Shown: piece after piece, positions 24,870 to 33,939 of the stretch
How the letters are laid out: each line of letters opens with the position of its first letter
How positions within the stretch are numbered: position 1 is the first letter of the stretch
Assembly: GCA_021405325.1 (NCBI GenBank)
Contig: QWII01000007.1
Coordinates: 62,001-126,000 of the forward strand
DNA: 64,000 nucleotides
Direction: 5' to 3'
From: Caldilinea sp. CFX5
Lineage (GTDB): Bacteria > Chloroflexota > Anaerolineae > Caldilineales > Caldilineaceae
Translations under genes and position numbers: made by a program
The notes under the pieces: model-generated
What the model was told of the DNA's origin: nothing
The model's input: the letters and a program-made list of their open reading frames with translations, nothing else
Databases searched by the model: none

Positions 24870-26279
24870 TTAGCGATAGATCCAGACTCCTTTATTGGTA
24901 GTAGCTAAAATGCCTTTACATGTACTGCTGTCATTCAGTAAGTGGCGCACGGTAAAATCGGCCCCCCATCCTGCACCGGTGTTCACCGGCGTCCATGTTG
25001 GCTGGTTCAAGGTGCTGTGTTGGACGCCGCCTTGATTAAGGCCGGCGTATAGGAGAGTATCTTTGATGAGAAGGCTAAAGATACGCCCGGTTAAACCAAA
25101 ATTGCTCCAATTTCCATTGCCATCGCCCTTGTAAACGCCGCTGGAAGTAGCTAAATAATACTGTTTGGCTGCGTCGTCATAAACAATGTCCCATACTTCG
25201 TTGGCCCCGCTCGGTAAATTGCCAATGGTTGCAAAGCCGTCAGTGTTGATATCGAGCGTCCAAACCCCTTGTTGAAAGGTGCCAATAAGCAGCTTGTTAT
25301 TATTGTAGAGGAATGTCAACACTGGTTTAGTCGGTGAATCAGCAAGACGCTTCCATTGTTCGCCACGGTTGGTACTAAGATAGACGCCATCACTGGCGCC
25401 TGCATAGCTCTTGTCGGCGCGATTGGTAAAGGTCACGGCGTATACTTCCGGATTCAGGGCTGATGATGTGCCAGCCCAATCATTGCCCCCATTTTTTGAG
25501 TAAAACGCCTTGTCGCCAAATGTACCGGCCAATCCCCTTCCGTCATTACTAAAAACTAGATCCAAAATTTGCGCACGCACGAGTGGCGCCGACCCGAAAT
25601 CGAGTAAGGTTTGTCCACAATTGTTGGCTGTAAAGTTTGCCCGGTAGATCCCACCGCCAGCCCCTTTTTCACGACGATCGCCAAGAAATAACATGTTGGT
25701 ATGAATAGCAAGCGTGTCACCTTCAAAATTTTGCCCACTTACTGCTCGCCACTGGGGTGGCGGTGTGGGTGTTGGGGCGGGATTGTAGCTGACGATTGGT
25801 AAGTGTAACCGTTCCAATTGGTCGCGCACAGTGACTGTAATGGGGTGCATAGGCTTGTTGTCAAAGTTTGGATCATCACTTTTGGCTTTGGGTTGGATAA
25901 TGACCTGTTGCGATGCTTCATTCTGGTTATCCTCAAGGGCGCGCACCGTCACTGTATGGGGTGAAGTGCCCGTCATGATCAATTGTGAGGTGAGCACTGT
26001 AATTTGATTGGCTGGGCTTATGTCAAAAGTGATAGTAACGGCCTTTTTCGGCGATGAACAAAGATAATGCAAAAAGGTGATAGTGGCGCCTTCCCGCACG
26101 TCGAAGGCAATTTTATCGCTGGGAATCGTAAAATTGTCGCTATCACAGGGATTGTTGATTGCCGTCTGGCCGGCCAGGTTGGCAAACGTTGACAGAAACA
26201 AGAGGAAAAAAACAATGACCCAAATCCATAAACGGCCTAGGCGTACAATGCGATGGAGTAGACTGGGTTGGGTGTTCAT
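24870..26279 (-). CDS. Exported propeller protein, paralogue of the 5250 product
   Basis: 469 residues with an N-terminal signal/anchor helix (about 15-33), an Ig-like region (about 40-160), a Thr/Pro spacer 'PAPTPTPPPQW', and a BNR-type propeller region (about 175-469) with 'YLSTNRGEQWKRLADSPTKP'. The end 'DFTVRHLLNDSSTCKGILATTNKGVWIYR' (in two blocks) matches the end of the protein at 5250-8174 closely, as do the start and spacing of the propeller. It precedes the response regulator by one base, so it is part of the same operon. It could be the signal-sensing or surface partner of the two-component pair; this is inference. Confidence 0.7.
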   Translation of the reverse strand: MNTQPSLLHRIVRLGRLWIWVIVFFLLFLSTFANLAGQTAINNPCDSDNFTIPSDKIAFDVREGATITFLHYLCSSPKKAVTITFDISPANQITVLTSQLIMTGTSPHTVTVRALEDNQNEASQQVIIQPKAKSDDPNFDNKPMHPITVTVRDQLERLHLPIVSYNPAPTPTPPPQWRAVSGQNFEGDTLAIHTNMLFLGDRREKGAGGGIYRANFTANNCGQTLLDFGSAPLVRAQILDLVFSNDGRGLAGTFGDKAFYSKNGGNDWAGTSSALNPEVYAVTFTNRADKSYAGASDGVYLSTNRGEQWKRLADSPTKPVLTFLYNNNKLLIGTFQQGVWTLDINTDGFATIGNLPSGANEVWDIVYDDAAKQYYLATSSGVYKGDGNGNWSNFGLTGRIFSLLIKDTLLYAGLNQGGVQHSTLNQPTWTPVNTGAGWGADFTVRHLLNDSSTCKGILATTNKGVWIYR

Positions 26280-26401
26280 AGTTTATCTCTTTCCTTTAGT
26301 TATTTGGTGATGATTCATCAACGGGTAGTGGTTGATCGGTAACTGATAATTGGCAAATGGGTTGCTGGTAGTGGCTGCCTTCATCAGAAATCCATTACCA
26401 A

Positions 26402-28276
26402 CTATCCACCACCTTGATCAACGGGTGTACGTCCTGGTTCTGGTTGACCATTACCACCGTCTCCGCCACTCGATCCGCCGCCGGCAAGTTGCAATTGAAA
26501 CTTCTGATCAACACTCAGTTGTCGAATCCGTTTGTTGGTATCTTTAGCATCAACTAGCAAAACCCCCCATTTATAATTGGCGCTACTACGTAACCCAAGG
26601 GTGTCGGCGGCCTTTTCCAAATCAACGGCCACCGTAGCTGACGACCCAGCACCCACCGGGCTGCGACCATGTTGCATGGCATTCTGCCCTTCCTCCCAAA
26701 AGACTAGCTCAAAGAGATATTGGTTGCCAAGCTCAAAGTTGGCTGTCCAGCGGAAGGTGGGGCGTCCACTCAACTCCGCCTCTAGCGGGCCATCCAGGGT
26801 AACTGTACAACCGGCGCACCCATTGCTCCCCGGCGCCGCAACTGGTGTCGTCGCCCGCTGCGTTGCCGTTGTTGGGGTGGGCGGCGCCGGCGTGATGGTG
26901 GGCGTTGGCGTCGCCAGGACAACCCGCGTCGCCGTCGGTTTGACCGTTGGCGTTGTGGTGACGCCGCTGCCGGTGCGGGTCACGTGGCCGCGCGCTGCGA
27001 GGGTGGCGCTTACCGTGCTACTACTCGTCAGTGCGGCGGTGGCAACAGTTGTTGCTGTGACTGCCCTTGTTGCGGCTACCGTTACGGCTACCGTTGCGGT
27101 TGCCGTGCGGGTGGGGACAACCGTGGTCGCCGCGCTGGGCTGACTGGTCGCTGTCATCGTCGCCGCAACGGCCGTGCCGGTGATGGCAGCACTATCGGTC
27201 AATGGCGTTGTCGGCACTAACGTCGGCGGAGCGGTGATGGGCGTGGCCGTTGCCGGTTGCGCCGCTTGTTGGACGGGCGTCGGCGTTTGCGTTGCAAGCG
27301 ATGACGCGCGAAAGGGATTCCCAGCCAGCGCGAACCAACTCGCCAGGATGAGCAAGATGGTCAATAACCCAAGGATGACGGGGCGCATCTGCCCTCTGGT
27401 CAGCAACGGGGGCAAAAGCGCATCCAACGCCCCGCCCGGCATAACCAGCAGAACGGCGGTGATATTATCGCCTTCCTGGCGCGCCAACGCTTGCTTGAGC
27501 AATTGATTGACCGCCCGTTGGGGCGCGCCTTTATGCGTGCTGACAATCTGCGCAATTTCACTATCCCTGATCTTGTCCGTCACCCCGTCGGAGCAGAGCA
27601 GGATGGCGTCGCCCGCTTCCAGCGGTAAGGTGGGGAGCGCCTGGCGTGGCCCGCGCGTCAGATTAACGCCAGGGAAATAGATACTCGCATCAACCTGTAA
27701 GCCAAAGGGGACGCCCAAATGTTTTGCCAGCGTGTGCCGGTTGGGATGTTTCTGCGCATCTTCTTCGCTCAAGCGCCCGGCATCCAACGCCTCTTGCACC
27801 CAGGTGTGATCCAGCGTCAACTGGTGGGCGACCTTGTTGCGAATCAAATAGGCGCGACTATCACCCAGGTGGGCCAGGTAAAGCTGCCATTGATCCACCA
27901 CGGCGACCACAATGGTGGTGCTCATCCCCCGTTGATCAGGGTTTTGCGCCGTTGCCTGGAGGATGCTCTGGTTGGCGGCCTGCAGGGCTTCATGCAGTTG
28001 CTGCGGAATGGGCGCCCCGCTTTTTTGTTGGCGCAGCACCCGGGTAATTGTGCGCACAGCAATCGCACTGGCATAATCGCCGGCGGCCTGACCGGTCACC
28101 CCGTCGGCCACACCGATCGCATAGAGCGCTTGACCGGGTTGGGCTTCCCACGTTTCGGTTTGATCCAGGCCAATGCGGAGCGCCAGATAGGCATCCTGGT
28201 TGGCTTTTTTAGCGGCGCCTTCATCGGTGATCTGGCCGATGGCCGGCGCTTTGGTGAGCAATGCAGATCGCATCAT
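26402..28276 (-). CDS. PP2C-family protein phosphatase with membrane anchor and external domain
   Basis: 624 residues. The catalytic domain (1-265) has the metal-binding motifs 'GVADGVTGQAAGDYAS', 'AHLGDSRAYLIRN', 'LLCSDGVTDKIRD' and 'EGDNITAVLLV'. A membrane helix near 305-325 is followed by a long Thr/Ala/Pro linker and a C-terminal domain (about 490-600) with 'GRPTFRWTANFELGNQYLFEL'. That domain is shared with the kinase encoded next to it. The phosphatase part should be cytoplasmic and the C-terminal part outside. It probably reverses the action of the adjacent kinase. Confidence 0.88.
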   Translation of the reverse strand: MMRSALLTKAPAIGQITDEGAAKKANQDAYLALRIGLDQTETWEAQPGQALYAIGVADGVTGQAAGDYASAIAVRTITRVLRQQKSGAPIPQQLHEALQAANQSILQATAQNPDQRGMSTTIVVAVVDQWQLYLAHLGDSRAYLIRNKVAHQLTLDHTWVQEALDAGRLSEEDAQKHPNRHTLAKHLGVPFGLQVDASIYFPGVNLTRGPRQALPTLPLEAGDAILLCSDGVTDKIRDSEIAQIVSTHKGAPQRAVNQLLKQALARQEGDNITAVLLVMPGGALDALLPPLLTRGQMRPVILGLLTILLILASWFALAGNPFRASSLATQTPTPVQQAAQPATATPITAPPTLVPTTPLTDSAAITGTAVAATMTATSQPSAATTVVPTRTATATVAVTVAATRAVTATTVATAALTSSSTVSATLAARGHVTRTGSGVTTTPTVKPTATRVVLATPTPTITPAPPTPTTATQRATTPVAAPGSNGCAGCTVTLDGPLEAELSGRPTFRWTANFELGNQYLFELVFWEEGQNAMQHGRSPVGAGSSATVAVDLEKAADTLGLRSSANYKWGVLLVDAKDTNKRIRQLSVDQKFQLQLAGGGSSGGDGGNGQPEPGRTPVDQGGG

Positions 28277-28285
28277 CGTGTGATC

Positions 28286-30073
28286 CTAATTCCCGGTGTA
28301 CGTAAAGCTACGCGTGGCGCTGACAAGTTCAGCCTTACCCGTTCTCTTGTTATAAATGCGCACACCCCACTGATAGACTTGCCCATTGACCAGCCGCCCC
28401 GGATTGTTCTGACTATATTTATCCAGCGCGACAGCCACCGCGGTTTCCTTGCCGGCTTCATGGAGACCAAAGGCATTCAGGTTCGGATCAGCCCCGGGCT
28501 TCCAGATCGCCGCCTCAAAGTGTTCCTCGGCGCGTAGGGTAAAGTCTGCCGACCAGACAAAAGTGACAGAACCGCTCAGCATCGCCCCATCGGCTGGGGT
28601 TGACAAGGTGACGCGCCGATTGGGGGGGGCAGGCGCAACCGGTGGCGCGGCCGTGCGTTGTGCGGTTGGCGATGGGATGGGCGTGGGGGTGGCCGTTGGC
28701 TGCGCGATCCGGGTTGCGGTTGCTATACGCGTCGGCGCCTCCAACGGCGTGGCCGTGGCAATGGCCGTTGGTTCCACCGTCGGTACTGGTGTGGGCGTCG
28801 GGGTAGCGCTGGGCGGCGACGTTGGTTCCGCGGTTGGGGTGGCCGCTGCGGTTGGCGTCGGGGCGGGTGTGTCGGTTGGCATGGGCGTTGCTGTCATGGT
28901 ATCCACCGGCGCCAACACAGGGGCGGTTGCTGTGCCGGCAACCAGCGCCGGCGCCCCGGCGGTTCCCGTGGCAGTGACCTGTGTTGACAGATTCCCGCCC
29001 CCCGGCGGCACGCCACGCGGCCAGAAGAGGATGACTAGGGCCAAGAGCGCGGCAACCCCCACCAGCGCCACGGTCGGCATTCGTCCCGCTGCGGCTTTGG
29101 CGCCGCTTTGGGGCGCCAATTGCATCAGGTCTTCCAATTCACGCACCACCGCCAGCGCACTGGGGCGTTTATGGGGCGCCGGATCAATCATCTTCGTCAC
29201 TAGATCATTCAACCGTTTGGCGATTGCTTCGCGCCGGTTGACGGGCGTTGCTGTATCCTGTTTCAGCAGCGTCGGCGTGATGGCGGCAAAGCTGGGGTTG
29301 CCATTGTTCTGGCTATCGCGCGGATGTTTGCCGGTCAGCATATAATGCAGAACCAGCCCCAGCGGGTAGATATCCATTTCAGGTTGAATCTGTTCGCGCA
29401 AGCGATTTTCTTTGGCGCGGTTACATTCCGGCGCCAGCCAGGCGCCGGCGCCGCCGACAAAGTGATTTTCGCCCGCGGGCTGGGCGATGCCAAAGTCAAT
29501 TAAGACTGCCTGCACTTGATGGCTACTCCGCCGCGGATCGACCTTCTGCCGAAACATAATGTTATCAGGTTTGATGTCCAGATGGACACAGCCCTGCTGA
29601 TGAATATAGGCCAGCGCTTTGGCCATCTGGTGGGCAATGCGAATGGCAAGCTGGGCGCCCAGCGGCTGACGCTCACCCATCAACTCTTTCAGTGAGCCGC
29701 CGGCCAGGTAGGCCAGCACAATAAACCAGGGTTCGCCGGGATCAGCCGTTTTGGCGCGGTAGACGGGACCCCGACCATAGACAATCGGCACCAATTCCAC
29801 CAAATGGGGATGGGGTTGGTCGCCCTGCAACTTGTGCAACCACTTTTCTTCGTTGGTAATGGCGCCTTGGTTGGTGTGAAATTGCTCTGTGCCATCGGTG
29901 CGGTCGCGCAGCGCGATTTTTAACACGACCTGCTGCTGGAGACCGGTCGTATTGCCGCCCACTTTGCCCGCGATCTTGCGTACAGCCAGCCAGGTCTGGG
30001 ACATGTGGGTGTCTTCAATTTTGCTCAACAACTTAAACGGATACGCACGTACATCCGGCTGTGATTGGGCCAT
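28286..30073 (-). CDS. Membrane Ser/Thr protein kinase
   Basis: The protein is 595 residues from the ATG at 30073 (GGAAGG upstream); a longer frame from a TTG adds 22 residues without a ribosome site. The kinase domain (about 15-300) is complete: ATP-binding Lys in 'QVVLKIAL', catalytic loop 'CVHLDIKPDNIMF', 'LIDFGIAQP', and an APE-like 'WLAPE'. A membrane helix near 335-352, a long Pro/Thr linker of the TPTPTP type and an outer domain (about 480-595, 'GSVTFVWSADFTLRAEEHFE') follow. The outer domain is homologous to that of the phosphatase 9 bases downstream. Together they form an antagonistic pair with a shared sensing module. Confidence 0.9.
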   Translation of the reverse strand: MAQSQPDVRAYPFKLLSKIEDTHMSQTWLAVRKIAGKVGGNTTGLQQQVVLKIALRDRTDGTEQFHTNQGAITNEEKWLHKLQGDQPHPHLVELVPIVYGRGPVYRAKTADPGEPWFIVLAYLAGGSLKELMGERQPLGAQLAIRIAHQMAKALAYIHQQGCVHLDIKPDNIMFRQKVDPRRSSHQVQAVLIDFGIAQPAGENHFVGGAGAWLAPECNRAKENRLREQIQPEMDIYPLGLVLHYMLTGKHPRDSQNNGNPSFAAITPTLLKQDTATPVNRREAIAKRLNDLVTKMIDPAPHKRPSALAVVRELEDLMQLAPQSGAKAAAGRMPTVALVGVAALLALVILFWPRGVPPGGGNLSTQVTATGTAGAPALVAGTATAPVLAPVDTMTATPMPTDTPAPTPTAAATPTAEPTSPPSATPTPTPVPTVEPTAIATATPLEAPTRIATATRIAQPTATPTPIPSPTAQRTAAPPVAPAPPNRRVTLSTPADGAMLSGSVTFVWSADFTLRAEEHFEAAIWKPGADPNLNAFGLHEAGKETAVAVALDKYSQNNPGRLVNGQVYQWGVRIYNKRTGKAELVSATRSFTYTGN

Positions 30074-30196
30074 TGGCTCAACCTTCCTTTGCGGTTGGGG
30101 AAACTCCGGTAGAGCGGCGCCGGTAACGATGGCCGTCAAACGCCGTGTCGCAACCGGCGGACGGCAGAGTGCTAATGCCGCTTTACAGCGGACTGA

Positions 30197-32350
30197 TTAC
30201 TTATCTTCATCCGATTGGTCATCGTAGGCCATATATTCAGTCGTATCAGGTTCCTTGGCGACTTTGCTGCTCATTGGCGTCTCACGCGGTGTGGAGACGG
30301 TGCGCTGTTTGTCCATGGTAAAGGGATCGCCCACTGTGGTTTCGGTGCGATCATCTTCGGCCGGTTGAAATTCATAGGCAATCGAATATAAATTAATGAC
30401 ATCGCCCGGCTGTAATAATTTGTCGTCGCTGGCGCTCAATTTGCGTCGATTGACATAGGTGCCGCCGGTGCTGCCATTGTCTTGAATAAAAAAGCCTTTG
30501 TCTTTGTGGGTGACGATGGCGTGAACGCGTGAAATCTGTTTATCATCAATCACCACATCATTGAGATCCGGGCGCCGACCAATGCGGATCACCTGGCCGA
30601 CATGGAGGGTGATCCGCTCCGGTAAATGGGGCGCCGGGTTGACAGCGACCAGATAAGCCGCCGGCTCCGGCTTGAAGGGCATGGCGGCCGGGATCTCGGT
30701 CAACTCATCGGCCGGGCTAAAGTTTTTGGCCGACTTTTCCGACCAATCATCCACCGGACGCAACGTATAGATGTCGGAATGGTCATCCGGTTCTTCCCTG
30801 GCCCGTTTCCAGCGCCGATAGAGAAAGATAAAGAGAAGCAACGCCAAGGCCAGGAGGAGAAGGGGCAGCGGGCCTAAGGAGGGGCGCTCTGCCGCCACAA
30901 CTGGGGCCGCTGCCGGCTCGGCGGTTGGCTGGAAGGCCGTCGCCGTGGGCGGCATGGGGGTGGCCGTTGGTAGGTCGGTGGGCGTCGGCGCCGGCGTATT
31001 GGTTGGCTCCGGCGTGGGGGGGAGGTTGATCTGAATGGGAATGGGCAGCGGTTCGGAACGCGCTTCAATGCCGTACTTATCAATGGCAATGATTCGTAGC
31101 GTGTAATTGCCGGCCGGCAGTTCGCCAATCGGGAAATCAAATTGGTCAAAGGGGGCAACGGTCTGCGTTCTGGTGTCATCATTAATGATAAACTCTACGC
31201 GTTGGAAATCACGCGGCTGGTTGTCCGGCCAGGTAAATTCCAGGCGAATGGGCAGGGTGACCGGTTCAATGGCGGACAAAGGCGTATCGAATGCTGGGGC
31301 AGTGCGCACCAGGATGTTGCCGGCTGCCGGCTCAATCACCCGAATCTGCACCGGCTTGTAGGGCACGACCGGAAATGGGTGCTTTGTCACAATGGCCGGT
31401 CGATTGGGAATGGCGGCTTCGATCGCCAACTCGCGCGGTTGAATATTCCCCAGTTGATAGGTCAACACCAACTGGCGGCGTTGGCGGCGCAGCGCTTCCC
31501 AAATCTGATCCAGATCGGTCACGGGATCTCTCAGCACAAAGTAGGCGCCATTGGTCAGTTTGGCAATCCGTTCCAGGTTGCTGCGCCGGCTGGGCGCTTC
31601 CGGGCCGACCATCACGGTGTAGATACGCACATTCATGGCGCGCGCACGATCAATGGCGTCATTGATGTCCAGGTCACTGGTGGCGTCGTAGCCGTTGGAA
31701 AAGACGACAATCGACTTGACCGTGTTTTCCGGCACACGTGAATCGTTAAAGCGATCTAACACAAAGGTGAGCAGCTCAAAGAGCGAGGTGTTGCGCGGAA
31801 TATCACCGGCCGGCGAATAGAGCAGCACATCGTTGCGTAAGGCGCCGTGATCCTGTGTCCAGTCGGTAATGGTGCGGAATTTATCAACATTATCACTGGT
31901 GGTGAAAGCTGCCGCCCAGTCGGTTTCGGGGACAAGGACGCCGCGGCTGTCGATCAAGGTTTCAATAGCAGTGCGAAACTCTTCAATGCGCGGGCGACCG
32001 CTGTTGCCGGGGCCAAGAATGTCGTCACTGGGATCGCTGGAGGCATCGAGCGCAAAGGCGGTCTGTACGCCAATCTCCTGGAGACCCAAGTTTTGGGTAG
32101 GGTGTTCCTCGGTGTCTTCACGGAGCGTCACCGACAGTGCGGCCAAATCGACACCCAGATTTTCCCCATAAATGGTCACTTTGATTTCCGGGAAGGCCGT
32201 GGCATCAACGCCCGTGATGGTGACAAAGGGCTGCGCCTCGTCGGCCGGGGTCGTCTGCGCGTAGACCCGCGGTGTGCTTGACAGGAGGGGTGTCAACAGC
32301 CAGGCGGCGATCCAAATGATGATTGCACGACGGCACACTGTTCGTTTCAC
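30197..32350 (-). CDS. vWA-FHA membrane protein
   Basis: 717 residues. A signal peptide (about 1-30) is followed by an extracytoplasmic beta domain, a von Willebrand A-like domain (about 110-290, 'ALDASSDPSDDILGPGNSG' as a modified metal site), further Ig-like domains, a Thr/Pro spacer and a membrane helix ('PLLLLALALLLFIFLYRRW', about residue 505). The cytoplasmic end holds an FHA domain (about 610-690) with 'IRIGRRPDLNDVVIDDKQIS', 'SRVHAIV' and 'NGSTGGTYVN', the phosphothreonine-binding residues. It can thus couple an outer adhesion/insertion domain to threonine phosphorylation by the neighbouring kinase. Confidence 0.88.
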   Translation of the reverse strand: MKRTVCRRAIIIWIAAWLLTPLLSSTPRVYAQTTPADEAQPFVTITGVDATAFPEIKVTIYGENLGVDLAALSVTLREDTEEHPTQNLGLQEIGVQTAFALDASSDPSDDILGPGNSGRPRIEEFRTAIETLIDSRGVLVPETDWAAAFTTSDNVDKFRTITDWTQDHGALRNDVLLYSPAGDIPRNTSLFELLTFVLDRFNDSRVPENTVKSIVVFSNGYDATSDLDINDAIDRARAMNVRIYTVMVGPEAPSRRSNLERIAKLTNGAYFVLRDPVTDLDQIWEALRRQRRQLVLTYQLGNIQPRELAIEAAIPNRPAIVTKHPFPVVPYKPVQIRVIEPAAGNILVRTAPAFDTPLSAIEPVTLPIRLEFTWPDNQPRDFQRVEFIINDDTRTQTVAPFDQFDFPIGELPAGNYTLRIIAIDKYGIEARSEPLPIPIQINLPPTPEPTNTPAPTPTDLPTATPMPPTATAFQPTAEPAAAPVVAAERPSLGPLPLLLLALALLLFIFLYRRWKRAREEPDDHSDIYTLRPVDDWSEKSAKNFSPADELTEIPAAMPFKPEPAAYLVAVNPAPHLPERITLHVGQVIRIGRRPDLNDVVIDDKQISRVHAIVTHKDKGFFIQDNGSTGGTYVNRRKLSASDDKLLQPGDVINLYSIAYEFQPAEDDRTETTVGDPFTMDKQRTVSTPRETPMSSKVAKEPDTTEYMAYDDQSDEDK

Positions 32351-32376
32351 GGCTCTTCTCCCAAGGTAAAAGCTGG

Positions 32377-33921
32377 CTATGCTGAACCAAAATGGAATTC
32401 GAATTCGACACGCCCAAAGGTGATGGTGGCCTGATCGTCAACCACATACTTCTGGTTGGCGTTCAAGTTGGTCTGGTTAAGATAGGTGCGATTCCTGGCC
32501 TTATCGCTATGCATCAATTTCCATTGCCCTTCCTCAAAGAAGAAGACGGCCTGTTCTTCACGCGAGACCGAGCGGGCCAACTCCTCCGGTTCATCGGCCA
32601 GATTGATAAATCCCGGTTGGGTGGTGGACGACATGCCCCGCCCGACCCGCATCTGCTTCAGGTCGAGTTGATAGTTTTTCTGGGTGTGCTTGGATTGCAG
32701 ATAGGCCGGCTTAAAGCGTTTCTGCTCGTTCAAGCGATTCTCCAACTCACGTAGCTTAAAGAGTTGTTCGGTCTTCTGTTTTTGGCGGATATCTTGATTG
32801 CTGTTGAGCAGGCGTTTGCCATCTTCCAGATAGGCGGCCGCTTCGGTTAACTGATTTTTGGTAAGGCAGGCGGTGGCTTTTTCAATGAGGTCATTGATCC
32901 GATTCAGATCGCTCTCTTCTAACATCTTTTTGGCTTTTTGGAGCGAGCCTTGCATCTGCTTGAGCACGCCAGGATGATCGGCGGCGCGGCGACCAAGGCG
33001 GATAATCTCCTCCCAATCGCCTTGTTTATCCGCTTGCACGACCAGATGTAACAGGTGGTCAACGGCGTTTTGCTTTTTGCCCAGCACAGTTTCGATCTTG
33101 CTGATCAACTCGGTGGCGCTGGCAAAGCGTTGAGCAGGCTGCTTCTCCAAGCAACGCATTATCAACTCCACACAATGTTTGGAGAGATCCTGGCGTACAT
33201 AGGCCAGCGACGGTGGTTTGTCCTTCTCATGCTGGCTGATGATGCGCAACGCCAACTGGCCGCGATTGTTCGCTTCCAGCGGTGGTTTGCCGGTCAGTAA
33301 CCAGTAGATAATGGCGCCGACGCTGTAAATATCGGTGCGAATATCACGGATTTCACCTTCGGCTTTGGCATCTGCGCTTAACATCTCCGGCGCTTGAAAG
33401 TGAAAATCTTGATTGCTCGCCGACGAGAGGGCCAGATCCCAAATTTTGACGATCTCGCCCCCACGCGCCAGCGGATCTGGATAGATATACATGCTGGTGG
33501 GGTGGAGACAACCATGCGCCACGTTGACCCGTTCCATATCTTTCAGGGCAATGGCTAATTGACGGAAGAAACTCAGCGCCGTATATTCGTCGAGCGGTTC
33601 GCCTGATTGGCGATTTTTTACCCACTGGGGCAGCAGATTGCCTTGCACATCTTCCAAGACCAGAAAAAGCAGGCCCTCCTGTTGTCCAATATCATGCGCT
33701 TTGACAATGTGCGCCGAATCGACCGTGCTGAGAATACGCCCCGCCCGCTGCAAAACCCGTTGGTTGCCGCTACCCGCGAGGAAATTTTCGTCCGTGGTGA
33801 TCAGGGTGAAGCGCTGACCGGTTTCTCTGGCGCGCACATAGTAGAATTTATATTGCAACCCTTCATGGGCGCTCTCTTGCCCGAGCTCATCGTAGGTCTG
33901 CTTACCGCAAAAGATTTTCAT
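32377..33921 (-). CDS. Pseudokinase with C-terminal FHA-like domain
   Basis: 514 residues. Residues 1-280 have the Ser/Thr-kinase fold pattern (C-lobe 'DIRTDIYSVGAIIYWLLTGK', 'CLEKQPAQRFASATEL'), but the catalytic loop reads 'VAHGCLHPTSMYI': the HRD Asp is replaced, and no clear ATP-binding Lys is found in the N-lobe. DFG is 'WDLA'. It should therefore be catalytically dead or very weak. A coiled, Gln/Lys-rich region follows (about 285-400), and the C-terminus (about 415-514) is FHA-like with 'MRVGRGMSS' and a degenerate 'SVSREEQAV'. No membrane helix. It may be a scaffold or allosteric partner of the active kinase. Confidence 0.8.
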   Translation of the reverse strand: MKIFCGKQTYDELGQESAHEGLQYKFYYVRARETGQRFTLITTDENFLAGSGNQRVLQRAGRILSTVDSAHIVKAHDIGQQEGLLFLVLEDVQGNLLPQWVKNRQSGEPLDEYTALSFFRQLAIALKDMERVNVAHGCLHPTSMYIYPDPLARGGEIVKIWDLALSSASNQDFHFQAPEMLSADAKAEGEIRDIRTDIYSVGAIIYWLLTGKPPLEANNRGQLALRIISQHEKDKPPSLAYVRQDLSKHCVELIMRCLEKQPAQRFASATELISKIETVLGKKQNAVDHLLHLVVQADKQGDWEEIIRLGRRAADHPGVLKQMQGSLQKAKKMLEESDLNRINDLIEKATACLTKNQLTEAAAYLEDGKRLLNSNQDIRQKQKTEQLFKLRELENRLNEQKRFKPAYLQSKHTQKNYQLDLKQMRVGRGMSSTTQPGFINLADEPEELARSVSREEQAVFFFEEGQWKLMHSDKARNRTYLNQTNLNANQKYVVDDQATITFGRVEFEFHFGSA

Positions 33922-33939
33922 GGTACTACTCCTCTATCG

